From assembly GCF_037911585.1 (NCBI RefSeq), contig NZ_JBAJNS010000001.1:5863001-5927000 (forward strand): a stretch of 64,000 nucleotides of DNA, written 5' to 3'. This document shows, in pieces, positions 39,001 through 51,000 of the stretch; positions within the stretch are counted from its first letter, which is position 1; each line of letters begins with the position of its first letter. The notes beneath the pieces were generated by a model. The model had not been told where the DNA came from. It made no database searches and saw nothing but the letters and a program-made list of their open reading frames with translations. The DNA comes from Streptomyces sp. GSL17-111. GTDB lineage: Bacteria; Actinomycetota; Actinomycetes; Streptomycetales; Streptomycetaceae. The position numbers and the translations under genes are program-made.

Positions 39001-42000
39001 ACGCGCACACCGTGCTGGAGCAGGCTCCCGAGCCCCCCGAAGCAACTGCGGACACCCCGCGGAACCACTGGCACCTCGACCTCCCGCTGCCCGTTCCGCT
39101 CTCCGGCGCCACGCCCGACGCCCTCACCCAGCAGGCCGGCCGCCTCGCCGGCGTCGACGCGGACCCCGCCGACTTGGCGCACACCCTGGTCACCACACGC
39201 GCCGAACTGGACCACCGCGCGGTGGTCCTGGGGGACCACACCGCCGCACTGACGGCACTGGCAGCGGGTGAGCAGCCGCAGGACGTGGTGCGCGACCAGG
39301 TCGTGCACGGCGGGCTGGCTTTGCTGTTCTCGGGTCAGGGTGCGCAGCGGGTCGGGATGGGTCGTGGGTTGTACGAGGCGTTCCCGGTGTTCGCCGAGGC
39401 GTTCGATGCGGTGTGTGCGCGGGTGGATCTTGATCGGCCGCTGCACGAGGTGGTGTTCGGGGAGGACGCGGAGCTGCTGGCGCGGACGGGGTACACGCAG
39501 CCTGCGTTGTTCGCTCTGGAAGTGGCTCTGTTCCGGCTGGTGGAGTCGTGGGGTGTGGTGCCGGATGTGCTGGTGGGTCATTCGATAGGCGAGCTGGCGG
39601 CTGCGCATGTGGCGGGTGTGTTGTCGCTGGATGACGCGTGTGCGCTGGTGTCGGCGCGTGGCCGGTTGATGGAGGCGCTGCCGCAGGGCGGTGCCATGCT
39701 GGCGGTGGAGGCGGCCGAGGACGGTCTGGAACTGCCCGAGGGTGTGTGTCTGGCAGCGGTGAACGGGCCGACGTCGGTGACGGTCTCCGGCGACGCGGAC
39801 GCGGTCGACGCCCTGGAAGAACGGCTGCGCGCCCAGAACGTGCGGGTGAAGCGGCTGACGGTCTCCCACGCCTTCCACTCACGCCTGATGGAGCCGATGC
39901 TGGCGGAGTTCGCGGCCGTCGCGGAGTCGCTGACCTACCACCCCCCGACGATCCCCCTGGTCGCCACGGCGCCTGGTGACATGGCCACGCCCGCCTACTG
40001 GGTGGGGCAGATCCGCGAGCCGGTCCGCTTCGCCGACGCGATCTCTTCCCTCAGCGGTGTGCGCACGGCACTGGAGCTGGGTCCCGCCGGTGTGCTCTGC
40101 GCCGTCGCCGCGGAGCAGGCCGACACCCTCGTCGCCGTACCCGCACTGCGCCCGGACCGCCCCGAGGCCGGCACCCTCCTCGCCGCCCTCGCACGCCTGC
40201 ACACCCGTGGCGTCACGGTGGACTGGTCCGCCTACCTCGCCCCGTTCGGCGGCGCCCGGATCGCGCTGCCCACGTACCCGTTCGCACGCCGGAGGCACTG
40301 GCCCAACCCCGTAGCCCCCCGTCCCGTCACGGCGGAGAACCCGGCTGAGCGGGAGTTCTGGGCGGCCGTCGAATCGGCCGACACCGATGCGGTGGCCGGC
40401 GCGCTGCGACTCGACGAGGGGCAGCGCGACGGCCTGGGCGCCGTCCTGCCCGCACTCGCCGCCTGGCGGGAGCAGGGTCGGCACCAGGCGACCACGGACG
40501 CCTGGCGCTACCGCGTCGGCTGGACCCAACTCACCGACCGGCAGGCGCGGCTGAGCGGCACCTGGCTCCTGTTCACGGGCGGCACGGCACCCGAAGGGCT
40601 CGCGGAAGGCCTGCGCGCCGCAGGCGCTGACGTCGTGGAGTTGACGGAACTCGGCGCGGACCGTGCCCGATGCGCCGACCGGATAGCCGACCTGGCGTCC
40701 GCCGCGGCGGACGGGGGCCGGCCCGTCGCCGGCCTGGTCGCGTGCGTGGACACCGCTGCCGACCTGCTGCTCGTCGTCCAGGCCCAGGGCGACGCCGGAC
40801 TCGCCGCGCCGCTGTGGTGCCTTACCTCCCAAGCAGTCGCGGCCGTGCCCGGCGACGAATGCCGCCCGGCCGCAGCCCAGCTGTGGGGACTCGGCCGGGT
40901 CGCCGCCCTGGAACACCCCGACCGCTGGGGCGGACTCGTCGACGTGCCCGAGCACCTCGACCGCCGTGCGGTCGAGCGGCTGGCCCAACTGCTGGCCGGG
41001 GACGCGGGCGAGGACCAGGCGGCCATCCGACCGACCGGCATCCACGTCCGCCGACTGCGACGTGCACCCACCGCGGCCGGAAGGACGCGACCGGCCGAGT
41101 GGCGTACCGACGGCACCGTCCTGGTCACCGGCGGCACCGGAGCGCTGGGCGGCAAGGTCGCCCGTCTGCTGGCCGAGCGCGGTGCCCCCCGCCTCGTGGT
41201 GGCGAGCCGGCGCGGCCCCGCCGCACTGGGCGCGGCCGAACTGGTCGCGGAACTCGCGGAGCACGGCTGCCACGCCGTCGTCGTCTCCTGCGACCTGGGC
41301 GACCGGGAAGCCGTCGCCGATCTGCTGGCACGCCATCCGGTGACCGCTGTCGTGCACGCCGCGGGCATCGTCGACGACGGTGTGCTCGACGCGATGACGC
41401 CCGAACGACTCACCGCGGTCCTCGACGCCAAGGCCCATTCCGCCGACCTGCTGGACGAGCTCACCGGTGAGCTCACCGACTTCGTCGTCTTCTCCTCCGT
41501 CGCCGGCGTCATCGGCGGCGCCGGACAGGGGCCCTACGCCGCCGCCAACGCGCACCTCGACGCCTTGGTGGAGCGCCGACGTTCCCGCGGCCTGCCGGGC
41601 ACCGCCCTGGCCTGGGGCGCCTGGGCGGGAGCGGGCATGGCCGCCGACCCGGCCGCCGCCGCCCGGCTGGCGCGCAGCGGACTGCCCCCCATGCAGGAGG
41701 ACCGGGCACTGCAGGCCATGGCCACCGCCCTGGCCGAGAGAGACGGCACACTGGTCGTCGCCGACGTCGACTGGGAACGGTTCGCCCCGGGCTTCACCGC
41801 GGTACGCCCCAGCAGGCTCTTCGCCGAACTCCCCGAAGCCGTTCCGGTCGTACGCGGCGCCGAGGCGGCCCCCGGCCCCGTCGCGTTCACCACGCCGGAC
41901 GCGGACGCCGCCGAGCAGGCACTCGCCACCGAGGCCCTCGTCCTGGAAACCGTCGCGGCCGTCCTCGGCCACGGCTCGCCCGCAGCCGTGGACCGCGAAC

Positions 42001-45000
42001 GCGCCTTCCACGACCTGGGATTCGACTCCCTCACCGCCCTGGAGCTGCGCAACCTGCTGGCCGCTCGCACCGGACTGTCCCTGCCGGCCGGTCTGGTCTT
42101 CGACTTCCCGACCCCCGCGGCCCTCGCCGCCCACCTGCTGACCCTGCTCTCCGGAGTGACGCCGGTCTCCGCCGCGGGTGACGGCCGGGCGGCGGTCGAC
42201 GAGCCGATCGCCGTCATCGGCATGGCCTGCCGCTTCCCCGGAGGCGTGGACTCGCCCGAGTCGCTGTGGAACCTGGTGGCCTCGGGAACCGACGCGATGG
42301 GCGACTTCCCCGCAGACCGGGGATGGGACCTCGAGTCCCTCCTCGGCCCCGACGGACTCTCCTCCAGCCGCGCGGGCGGCTTCCTCGACGACGTCGCCGC
42401 CTTCGACGCGGGCCTGTTCAACATCTCGCCGCGCGAGGCGCTCGCCATGGACCCGCAGCAGCGCCTCCTCCTGGAGGCCTCCTGGGAGGCGTTCGAGCGG
42501 GCCGGCATCGACCCGGCCTCCGTCGGCGGCAGCGACACCGGTGTCTTCGCGGGCACCAACGGCCAGGACTACGCGGCCCTGCTGCTCGGCTCCGGCACCG
42601 ACACCGACGGCCACCTGGGCACCGGCAACACCGCCAGCGTGCTGTCCGGCCGCATCTCCTACACCTTCGGCCTCCGCGGACCCGCCCTCAGTGTGGACAC
42701 GGCGTGTTCGTCGTCGCTGGTGGCCCTGCACCTGGCGGCGCAGGCCCTGCGCAACGGCGAATGCTCCATGGCCCTGGCGAGCGGTGTCACCGTGATGCCG
42801 CTGCCCGGTACCTTCATCGAGTTCAGTACGCAGGGCGCACTCTCCACCGACGGCCGCTGCAAGGCCTTCTCGGCGGATGCCGACGGTACGGGTTGGGGGG
42901 AGGGCGTGGGCGTGCTGCTGGTGGAGCGGCTGTCGGACGCCCAGCGTCTTGGGCACCGGGTGTTGGCGGTGGTGCGTGGCAGCGCGGTCAACCAGGACGG
43001 TGCGTCGAACGGTCTGACGGCGCCGAACGGCCCGTCGCAGGAGCGGGTGATCCGTGCCGCGCTGGAGGCGGCCCGGCTGACGACCGGTGATGTGGACGTC
43101 GTCGAGGCGCACGGGACCGGCACGCGGCTGGGTGATCCGATCGAGGCGCAGGCGCTGCTGGCCACCTACGGGCAGGATCGTGAGGAGCCGCTCTATCTGG
43201 GGTCGTTGAAGTCGAACATCGGCCATACGCAGGCGGCGGCGGGTGTCGGTGGTGTGATCAAGATGGTGGAGGCGATGCGCCACGGTGTGTTGCCGCCCTC
43301 CCTGCACGTGGGGGAGCCGTCGCCGCACGTGGACTGGTCCGCCGGAGCCGTCGAGCTGCTGACCGAGGCGCGGGAGTGGCCGGACGCGGGCCGCCCGCGC
43401 CGGGCCGGTGTCTCCTCGTTCGGTGTGAGCGGCACCAACGCGCACGTGATCCTCGAGGCCGCCCCGCAGCCCGCGGCTGAGGAATCCGATCCGGTGGGTG
43501 TCGGTGTGGTGCCGTGGGTGGTGTCGGGGCGGACGGAGCAGGCGTTGCGTGGGCAGGCGGCGCGGTTGTTGGAGTGTGTCGGTGAGTGGGATGAGGGGGG
43601 TGGTCCGGGGGTTGGCCGGGTCGGTTTTTCGCTGGCGGTGACGCGGGCGGCGCTGGGGCATCGTGCGGTGGTGCTGGGTTCGGATGTGGCGGATTTCCGG
43701 CGTGGGTTGGGGGCGTTGGCGGAGGGCCGTGAGGTTCCGGGTGTGGTCACGCGTGTGCGGGGCGGTTCGGCGGGTCTGGGTGCTCCGGTGTTGGTGTTTC
43801 CGGGGCAGGGGTCGCAGTGGTTGGGGATGGGTCGGGAGTTGGCGGCGTCCTCGGCGGTGTTCCGGGAGTCGCTGGAGGAGTGTGCGGCGGCGTTGGAACC
43901 GTTCACGGATGGTTGGTCGCTGCTTGAGGTGTTGGAGAGTGATGACGAGACGTTGTGGGGTCGGGTTGATGTGGTTCAGCCGGTGTTGTGGGCGTTGATG
44001 GTGTCGTTGGCTGGGTTGTGGCGGTCGGTTGGTGTGGTGCCGTCGGCTGTGGTGGGTCATTCGCAGGGTGAGATTGCGGCGGCGGTGGTGGCTGGTGGTT
44101 TGTCGTTGGTGGATGGTGCGCGGGTGGTGGGTTTGCGTTCGCGTGCGTTGCGGGTGTTGGCGGGTCGGGGTGGGATGGTGTCGTTGGGTGTGGGTGCTGA
44201 GGTGGCTGGGGAGTTGGTGGGTGGTTTTGGTGGTCGGGTTTCGGTTGCGGCGGTGAATGGGCCGGGTTCGACGGTGGTGTCGGGTGAGGTGGGGGCGTTG
44301 GATGAGTTGGTGGGTGTGTGTGAGGGGCGTGGGGTGCGGGTGCGTCGGGTTCCGGTGGATTATGCGTCGCATTCGGTGCAGGTGGAGGAGTTGCGGGAGC
44401 GGATCCTGGCTGATCTGGGGCCGGTGGTGCCGCGGTCGTCGGTGGTGCCGTTGTATTCGTCGGTGACGGGTGGGCGGATTGATACGGCGGTGATGGATGC
44501 CGGGTATTGGTATGAGAGTCTGCGGTCGTTGGTGCGGTTCGGTGAGGCGACGGATGCGCTGCTGGGCGATGGCCGGTCGGTGTTCCTGGAGTGCAGCCCG
44601 CACCCGGTTCTGACTCCTGGTATTGAGGAGACGGTGGAGGCGTCGGGGCGTCCCGGCGCGGTGCTGGCCACGCTTCAACGGGGCAAGGGCGACGCCACGC
44701 GCTGGCTGACCGCTCTCGCCGAAGCGCACGTCGCCGGGGTGTCGGTCGACTGGACCACCGTCCTGCCCGACACCCCGCCCGTCGACCTCCCCACCTACGC
44801 CTTCTCCCGTGACCGCTACTGGCCCGCTCCCGCCGAGCGCGCCGCTGCCGGATCGGAGGTCCGGGCCGGTACCGATCCGGCGGAGCAGGCGTTCTGGGGC
44901 GGTGTCGAAAGCGGAGACGCCGACGCCGTGGCCGACGCCCTCGGCGTCGACGCGCAGGACCTCGCCCACGTCCTGCCCGCGCTCGCCGCTTGGCGGCAGG

Positions 45001-48000
45001 GCCGCCGCCAGGAGACCGCCGTCTCCTCCTGGCGCTACGACGTGGCGTGGAGCCCGCTGGTCGGGCTCCCGTCCATCGAGCCGACGGGACGCTGGCTGCT
45101 GGTCCTCCCGTCGTCCGGCGCGGAAGCGGAACGTGCGACCGTGCGTGCCGCGCTCGAGCGGGCCGCAGACCTCACCGAGATCACCGTCCCCGCCGGGATC
45201 GTGCGTGCCGAACTCGCCGCTGCGCTGCCGGAACCGGAAGGCCTCACGGGTGTGGTCTCACTGCTGGCGCTCGACGAGCACCCCCACCCCGGGGGACCGG
45301 CCCTGCCCACCGGGACCGGCGACACCGTCACCCTGCTCCAGGCACTCGGCGACACGGGATCCGCCGCGCCCCTGTGGTGCGTCACCCGGGGCGGAGTCGC
45401 CGTGGGCCGTGCCGACGGCGAGGTGAGCCTCGCCCAGGCGATGCTGTGGGGCCTCGGGCGCAGCGCCGCCTTGGAGCACCCCGAGCACTGGGGCGGGCTG
45501 ATCGACCTCTCCGCCACCGACAGCCGCTCCGCGGCCCGGCTCGGCGCGGTCCTGGCCGGGGCCGCCGGGACCGAGGACCAGCTGGCCGTCCGGCCGTCGG
45601 GCGTCTTCGCCCGCCGGGTACGGCACGCCGCCCCGGAGCCGCAGCCGGCCGGCGGACCCTGGGCACCCGGCGGCCCCGTCCTCGTCACCGGCGGAACCGG
45701 TGCGCTCGGCCGCGAGGTCGCCCGCTGGCTCGCCGGACGCGGGGCCACCGACCTGCTCCTGGTCAGCCGCTCCGGGCCCGAGGCGTCCGGCGCCGCCGAC
45801 CTTGTCGCCGAACTCGCCGAGCTCGGGGCGACGGCGACCGTCGCCGCCTGTGACGTCGCCGACCGCGACGCGCTGGCCGCGCTGCTCGCCGAGCACCCGG
45901 TCACCGGAGTCGTCCACACCGCCGGCGTCGCGGCCACCGTGCCGCTCGCCCTCACCACCCCGGCCGAGATCGCCGAGGCCGCCCATGCCAAGGTGCTCGG
46001 CGCGCTCCACCTGGACGCCCTGCTGGGGGAGAGGGCCGACCTCTTCGTCCTGTTCTCCTCGATCGCCGGGGTGTGGGGGAGCGGCGGCCAGTCCGCGTAC
46101 TCCGCGGCCAACGCGGCCCTCGACGCCCTCGCCGAGCAGCGCAGGGCCCGGGGTCTGGCCGTCACTTCCGTGGCGTGGGGCGCCTGGGGCGGCAGCGGTA
46201 TGGCGGCGGAACGGGACGCCGACGACTACCTGCGTGAGCGGGGCATCGTGGCCATGGACCCGAGGCTGTGCCTGGCCGCACTGTCCGCCGCCGTGGACGC
46301 GGGCCGCGCCACCGGAGTGGTCGCGGACATCGACTGGGCCCGCTTCGCCCCCTCGTTCACCCTGCGTCGTCCGAGCCCGCTGCTGGCCGACCTGCCCGAG
46401 GCGGCCCCTGCCGACGCCGACGGCCCGGCCCCCGCTTCCGCCGACCACGGGGCCGGTCACGAGCTGCGCACGCGACTCGGGGCCGCCGTCCCCGCCGACC
46501 GCACCCGCATCCTGCTCGACGTGGTGCGCACCGTCGCCGCCCGGGTGCTCGGCCACGGCGGCCCCGAGGCCGTCGACCCCGACGAGGTCTTCACGGCCCT
46601 CGGCATCGACTCGCTCACCGCACTGCGTGTCCGCGACGGTTTGGCCGTGGAGACCGGCCTGCGGCTGCCGGCCACCCTGGTCTTCGACCACCCGACCGCC
46701 CGCGCGGCCGCCGCCGAACTGCTCGCCCGGCTCGGGGCCGCCGAGCCCGCCGCCCAGGCCGCGCAGGCACGGCCCGCCGCCCTCGCCGATACGGACGACC
46801 CCGTCGTCATCGTCTCGATGAGCTGCCGCTACCCCGGCGGCGCCGACTCCCCGGAGCGCTTCTGGGAACTGGTGGCGGCCGGCACCGACGCCATGTCACC
46901 GTTCCCCGTGGACCGGGGCTGGGACCTTTCGGGAGCGGGCCTGTTCACCGCCGAGGGCGGGTTCCTGCACGACGCCACGGAGTTCGACGCCGACCTGTTC
47001 GGCATCTCGCCCCGCGAGGCCGTCGCCATGGACCCGCACCAGCGGGTGCTCCTCGAAGCCGCATGGGAACTGCTGGAGCGCGGGGGCATCGCCCCGACCT
47101 CCGTACGCGGTACGCGCACCGGTGTCTTCGTCGGCGCCTCCGCCGCCGGGTACGCCATGACCGGCGTCCTTCCGGAGGGCTCCGAGAGCCACGCCCTGAC
47201 CGGCACCTCCAACAGCGTGCTGTCCGGTCGCGTCTCCTACACCTTCGGTCTGGAGGGGCCGGCGGTCACCGTCGACACGGCGTGCTCGTCGTCGCTGGTC
47301 GCGCTGCACCTGGCGGCGCAGTCGCTACGCACCGGGGAGTGTGAGATGGCCCTCGCGGGCGGTGTCACCGTGATGCCCTCGCCCGTGGTGTTCGCCGAGT
47401 TCGATCGCCAGGGCGGACTGGCCACGGACGGTCGGTGCAAGGCGTTCGCGGCTGGTGCGGATGGTACGGGCTGGGGGGAGGGTGTGGGTCTGCTGCTTTT
47501 GGAGCGGTTGTCGGATGCGCGGAGTAACGGGCATGAGGTGCTCGGGGTGCTTCGTGGTTCGGCGGTGAACCAGGATGGTGCGTCTAATGGTTTGACGGCG
47601 CCGAACGGTCCGGCGCAGCAGCGTGTGGTGCGGGCGGCGTTGGCCGCTGCGGGTCTGGGGGCGTCGGATGTGGATGCGGTGGAGGCGCATGGGACGGGGA
47701 CGCGGTTGGGTGACCCGATCGAGGCGCAGGCGTTGCTGGCGACGTACGGGCAGGATCGTGTGGAGCCCCTTTACCTGGGGTCGGTGAAGTCGAACATCGG
47801 TCATACGCAGGCGGCTTCGGGTGTCGCGGGTGTGATCAAGATGGTGGAGGCGCTGCGTCGGGGTGTGCTGCCGCGGACGCTGCACGTGGACGCGCCGACG
47901 CCGCATGTGGACTGGTCCGCCGGAGCGGTCGAACTCCTCACCGAGGACCGGCCCTGGCCGGAGACGGGACGCGCCCGCAGGGCGGGCGTCTCCTCGTTCG

Positions 48001-51000
48001 GGATCAGCGGCACCAACGCCCACGTCCTCGTCGAGCAGGCCCCGCGCGTCCCGGCACCGCAGCCGGCCGGTGATGCGGGCACCGCCGCCCCGCTCCTCCT
48101 CTGGCCGGTCTCCGGCCGGTCCGAGGACGCACTCCGTGCCCAGGCCGACCGGCTCCGCTCGTACCTCGACCGCACCGGTGCGGAGCTCGACCCGAAGGCC
48201 GTCGCCCGGCACCTCGCCACCGCCCGGGCCGGCCTGGAGCACCGGGCCGTCGTCCTCGCGCCCGACGCCGACGGACTGCGCCGCGGTCTCGCCGGACTCG
48301 CCGCGACCCCCGGCGCCGGTACGGGGACCGAGTTCGTCCGGGGCGTCGCCTCCGACGGCGACCTCGCCTTCGTCTTCTCCGGCCAGGGTGCCCAGCGCGC
48401 CGGCATGGGCCGCGAACTGTACGAGGCGTACCCGGTGTTCGCCGACGCCTTCGACGCGGTCTGCGCCCACCTCGACCCGGATCTGGACCGGCCGCTGCGT
48501 GACGTCGTCCTCCATGACGCCGACGCGCTCGACCGCACGGCCTGGACGCAGCTCGCCCTTTTCGCCTACGAGGTCGCCCTCTTCCGGCTGCTGGAATCCT
48601 GGGAGCTCGCCCCCGACCGGCTCGCCGGCCACTCCGTCGGGGAACTCGCCGCGGCACACGTCGCCGGCGTCCTCTCCCTCGCCGACGCCTGCACCCTGGT
48701 GGCCGCCCGGGCCCGGCTGATGGGCGCACTGCCCGAGGGCGGCGCGATGATGTCGGTACGGATGCCCGAGGCAGAGGCGCGCGCCGCGCTCGCCGGGTAC
48801 GAGTCCCGCGTCGCGATCGCCGCCGTCAACTCCCGTGACGAGGTCGTCCTCTCCGGTGACGCCGACGCTCTGGCGGAACTGGCGGCGGAGGGTCGGCGCA
48901 CCGGCCGCAGGATCCGCGAGCTGGACGTCTCGCACGCCTTCCACTCCCCGCACATGGACCCCGTGCTCGACGACTTCGCCGCCGTGGCCGAGACCCTGCG
49001 GTACCGCCCCGCCCGCATCCCGCTGGTGTCCACGGTCACCGGGCTCGACGACGACGGCGCGATGTCGACCCCGGACTACTGGGTCCGCCAGATACGCGCC
49101 ACCGTCCGCTTCTCCGACGCCGTCGGCGCCCTCCTCGGCCGGGGCGTGACCCGCTTCGCCGAGATCGGACCGGGCGCCGCGCTCACCGTCCCACTGGAGC
49201 GGACCCTGGAGCGCGCCCGCGCGCTCGACGACACCACCGCCACCCTCGCCGTGGCGCTCCAGCGCTCCGGCAGACCCGAACCCGTCGCCCTGCTCACAGC
49301 CGTCGCCCGGCTGCACACGGCCGGTGTCCCCTTCAGCTGGGACGCGCTCCTCGGCCCCGCCGGCGGGCCCCGCCCGGACCTGCCGACGTACGCCTTCCAG
49401 CGGCGCCGCTACTGGCCCGCACCACACACCGCCGTAGCGCCGGACGGCGAGCGGACCGGCCGCTACCAGGTGACCTGGCGCCCTCTGCCCGAGCCGCCCC
49501 GGGCTGTGCCGCAGGGCACCTGGCTCGCCGTCGGCGGCCCGGACGAGGACACGGCCGCCCTGGTCGTGGACCTGCGTGCGCAGGGCATGCGGGTGACGGT
49601 GGTCCCCGGTCACGGGGACGACCGGCAGGCGTGCGCCGCCGCCCTGCGAACGGCTCACGACGAGGCGCCCGAAGTCGCCGGAGTGCTCTGTCTCGCCGAC
49701 GAACCCGCCACCGTCCTCGCCGTCGCGCAGGCACTCGACGACATCGCGGCGGACGCCGGCCTGTGGTGCCTCACCACGGGCGCCGTCGCCACCGGTCCGG
49801 CCGACCCGCCCGCCGACCCCGCCCGAGCGGCCGTCTGGGGACTGGGCCGTACCCTCGGCCTGGAGGCCCCGCACCGCTGGGGCGGCCTGGTGGACCTGCC
49901 CGCCGGCCCGGACCCGAGGACCGCGGCCCGGCTCGCCGCGCTGCTCGCCGCCGGCACGTCCGACGAGGACCAGATCGCCCTGCGGGCCACCCTCCTGGCC
50001 CGCAGGGTCACCACCGCCCCGCCTCCCGCCGCCGCGCCCTGGAAGCCCTCGGGCACCGTCCTCGTCACCGGCGGAACCGGCCGGCGCGGTCGGGCACTGG
50101 CCGAGGCGCTCGCCGAGCACGGAGCGGCACACCTGGTGCTGCTCGGCCGGCGCGGCGCCGACGCCCCGGGTGCCCGCGAATTCGCCGACCGGCTGCCCGT
50201 CGAGGTCACCCTCGCCGCCGCGGACGTCACCGACCGGGCCGCCGTCGCCGAGGTCCTGACGGCGATCCCCGCCGACCGGCCGCTCACCGCCGTGGTCCAC
50301 GCCGCCGTCGCCGAAGGGGACACCCCTTGGACGCGGCTGAGCCCCGGCGACCTGCGCGCGTCGGTAGCCGCCGACGGCGCCCAGGTCCTCCACGACCTGA
50401 CCACTGAACTGGTCCCCGGCCTGGAGGCTTTCGTCCTCATCTCGTCGGCGACCGGCGTCTGGGGCGGTACCGGCGCGGCGGCACGCTCCGCCGCGAGCGC
50501 CCGCACGGACGCCCTCGCCGCGCGCCGCCACGCGCTCGGCCTGCCCGCCACCTCCGTCTCGTTCGGGCCGTGGGAGACCGGCGAGGAGGACCCGGTCGCC
50601 CCGCGCCACGGCCTGCGGCCCCTGGACTCCGGCACGGTCTGGACCGCCCTGGGCGAGGCCGTGGCCGCGCCGGATCCCTGCGCCGTCGTCGCCGACGTGG
50701 ACTGGGCGCGCTTCCACCCCGCGTACACCCTGGCCCGGCACCGGCCGCTGTTCGACGAACTCCCCGAGGTACGGCAGCTCGCCGCCGCTCCCAGCACCCC
50801 GGTGCCCGGAGCAGCCGCGGGGTCCGGCCTCACCGGGCCCGACCGGCGGCGGACAGCGCTCGACCTCGTCCGCACGGCGGCCGCCACCGTGCTCGGCCAC
50901 GCCGACACGTCGTCCGTCACGCCCGACCGCCCGTTCCTCGAACTCGGCGTCGACTCGCTCGCCGCGCTCGAGATCCGCGACACCCTGGAACAGGCCACCG

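Larger units (their letters stand above)
42204..46740 (+). other. PKS module j: KS-AT(methylmalonyl)-KR(A1)-ACP
   Basis: KS Cys codon 42,705. AT (about 43,788-44,700) has GHSQGE and YASH, so methylmalonyl. KR core about 45,670-46,210 has no LDD and has VWGSGGQ, hence A1, with complete catalytic residues. ACP Ser codon 46,611 (LGIDSL). The second half of the KS is nearly identical to module g, while the KS-AT linker and AT are nearly identical to module h, so this module looks like a mosaic. Confidence 0.9.
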
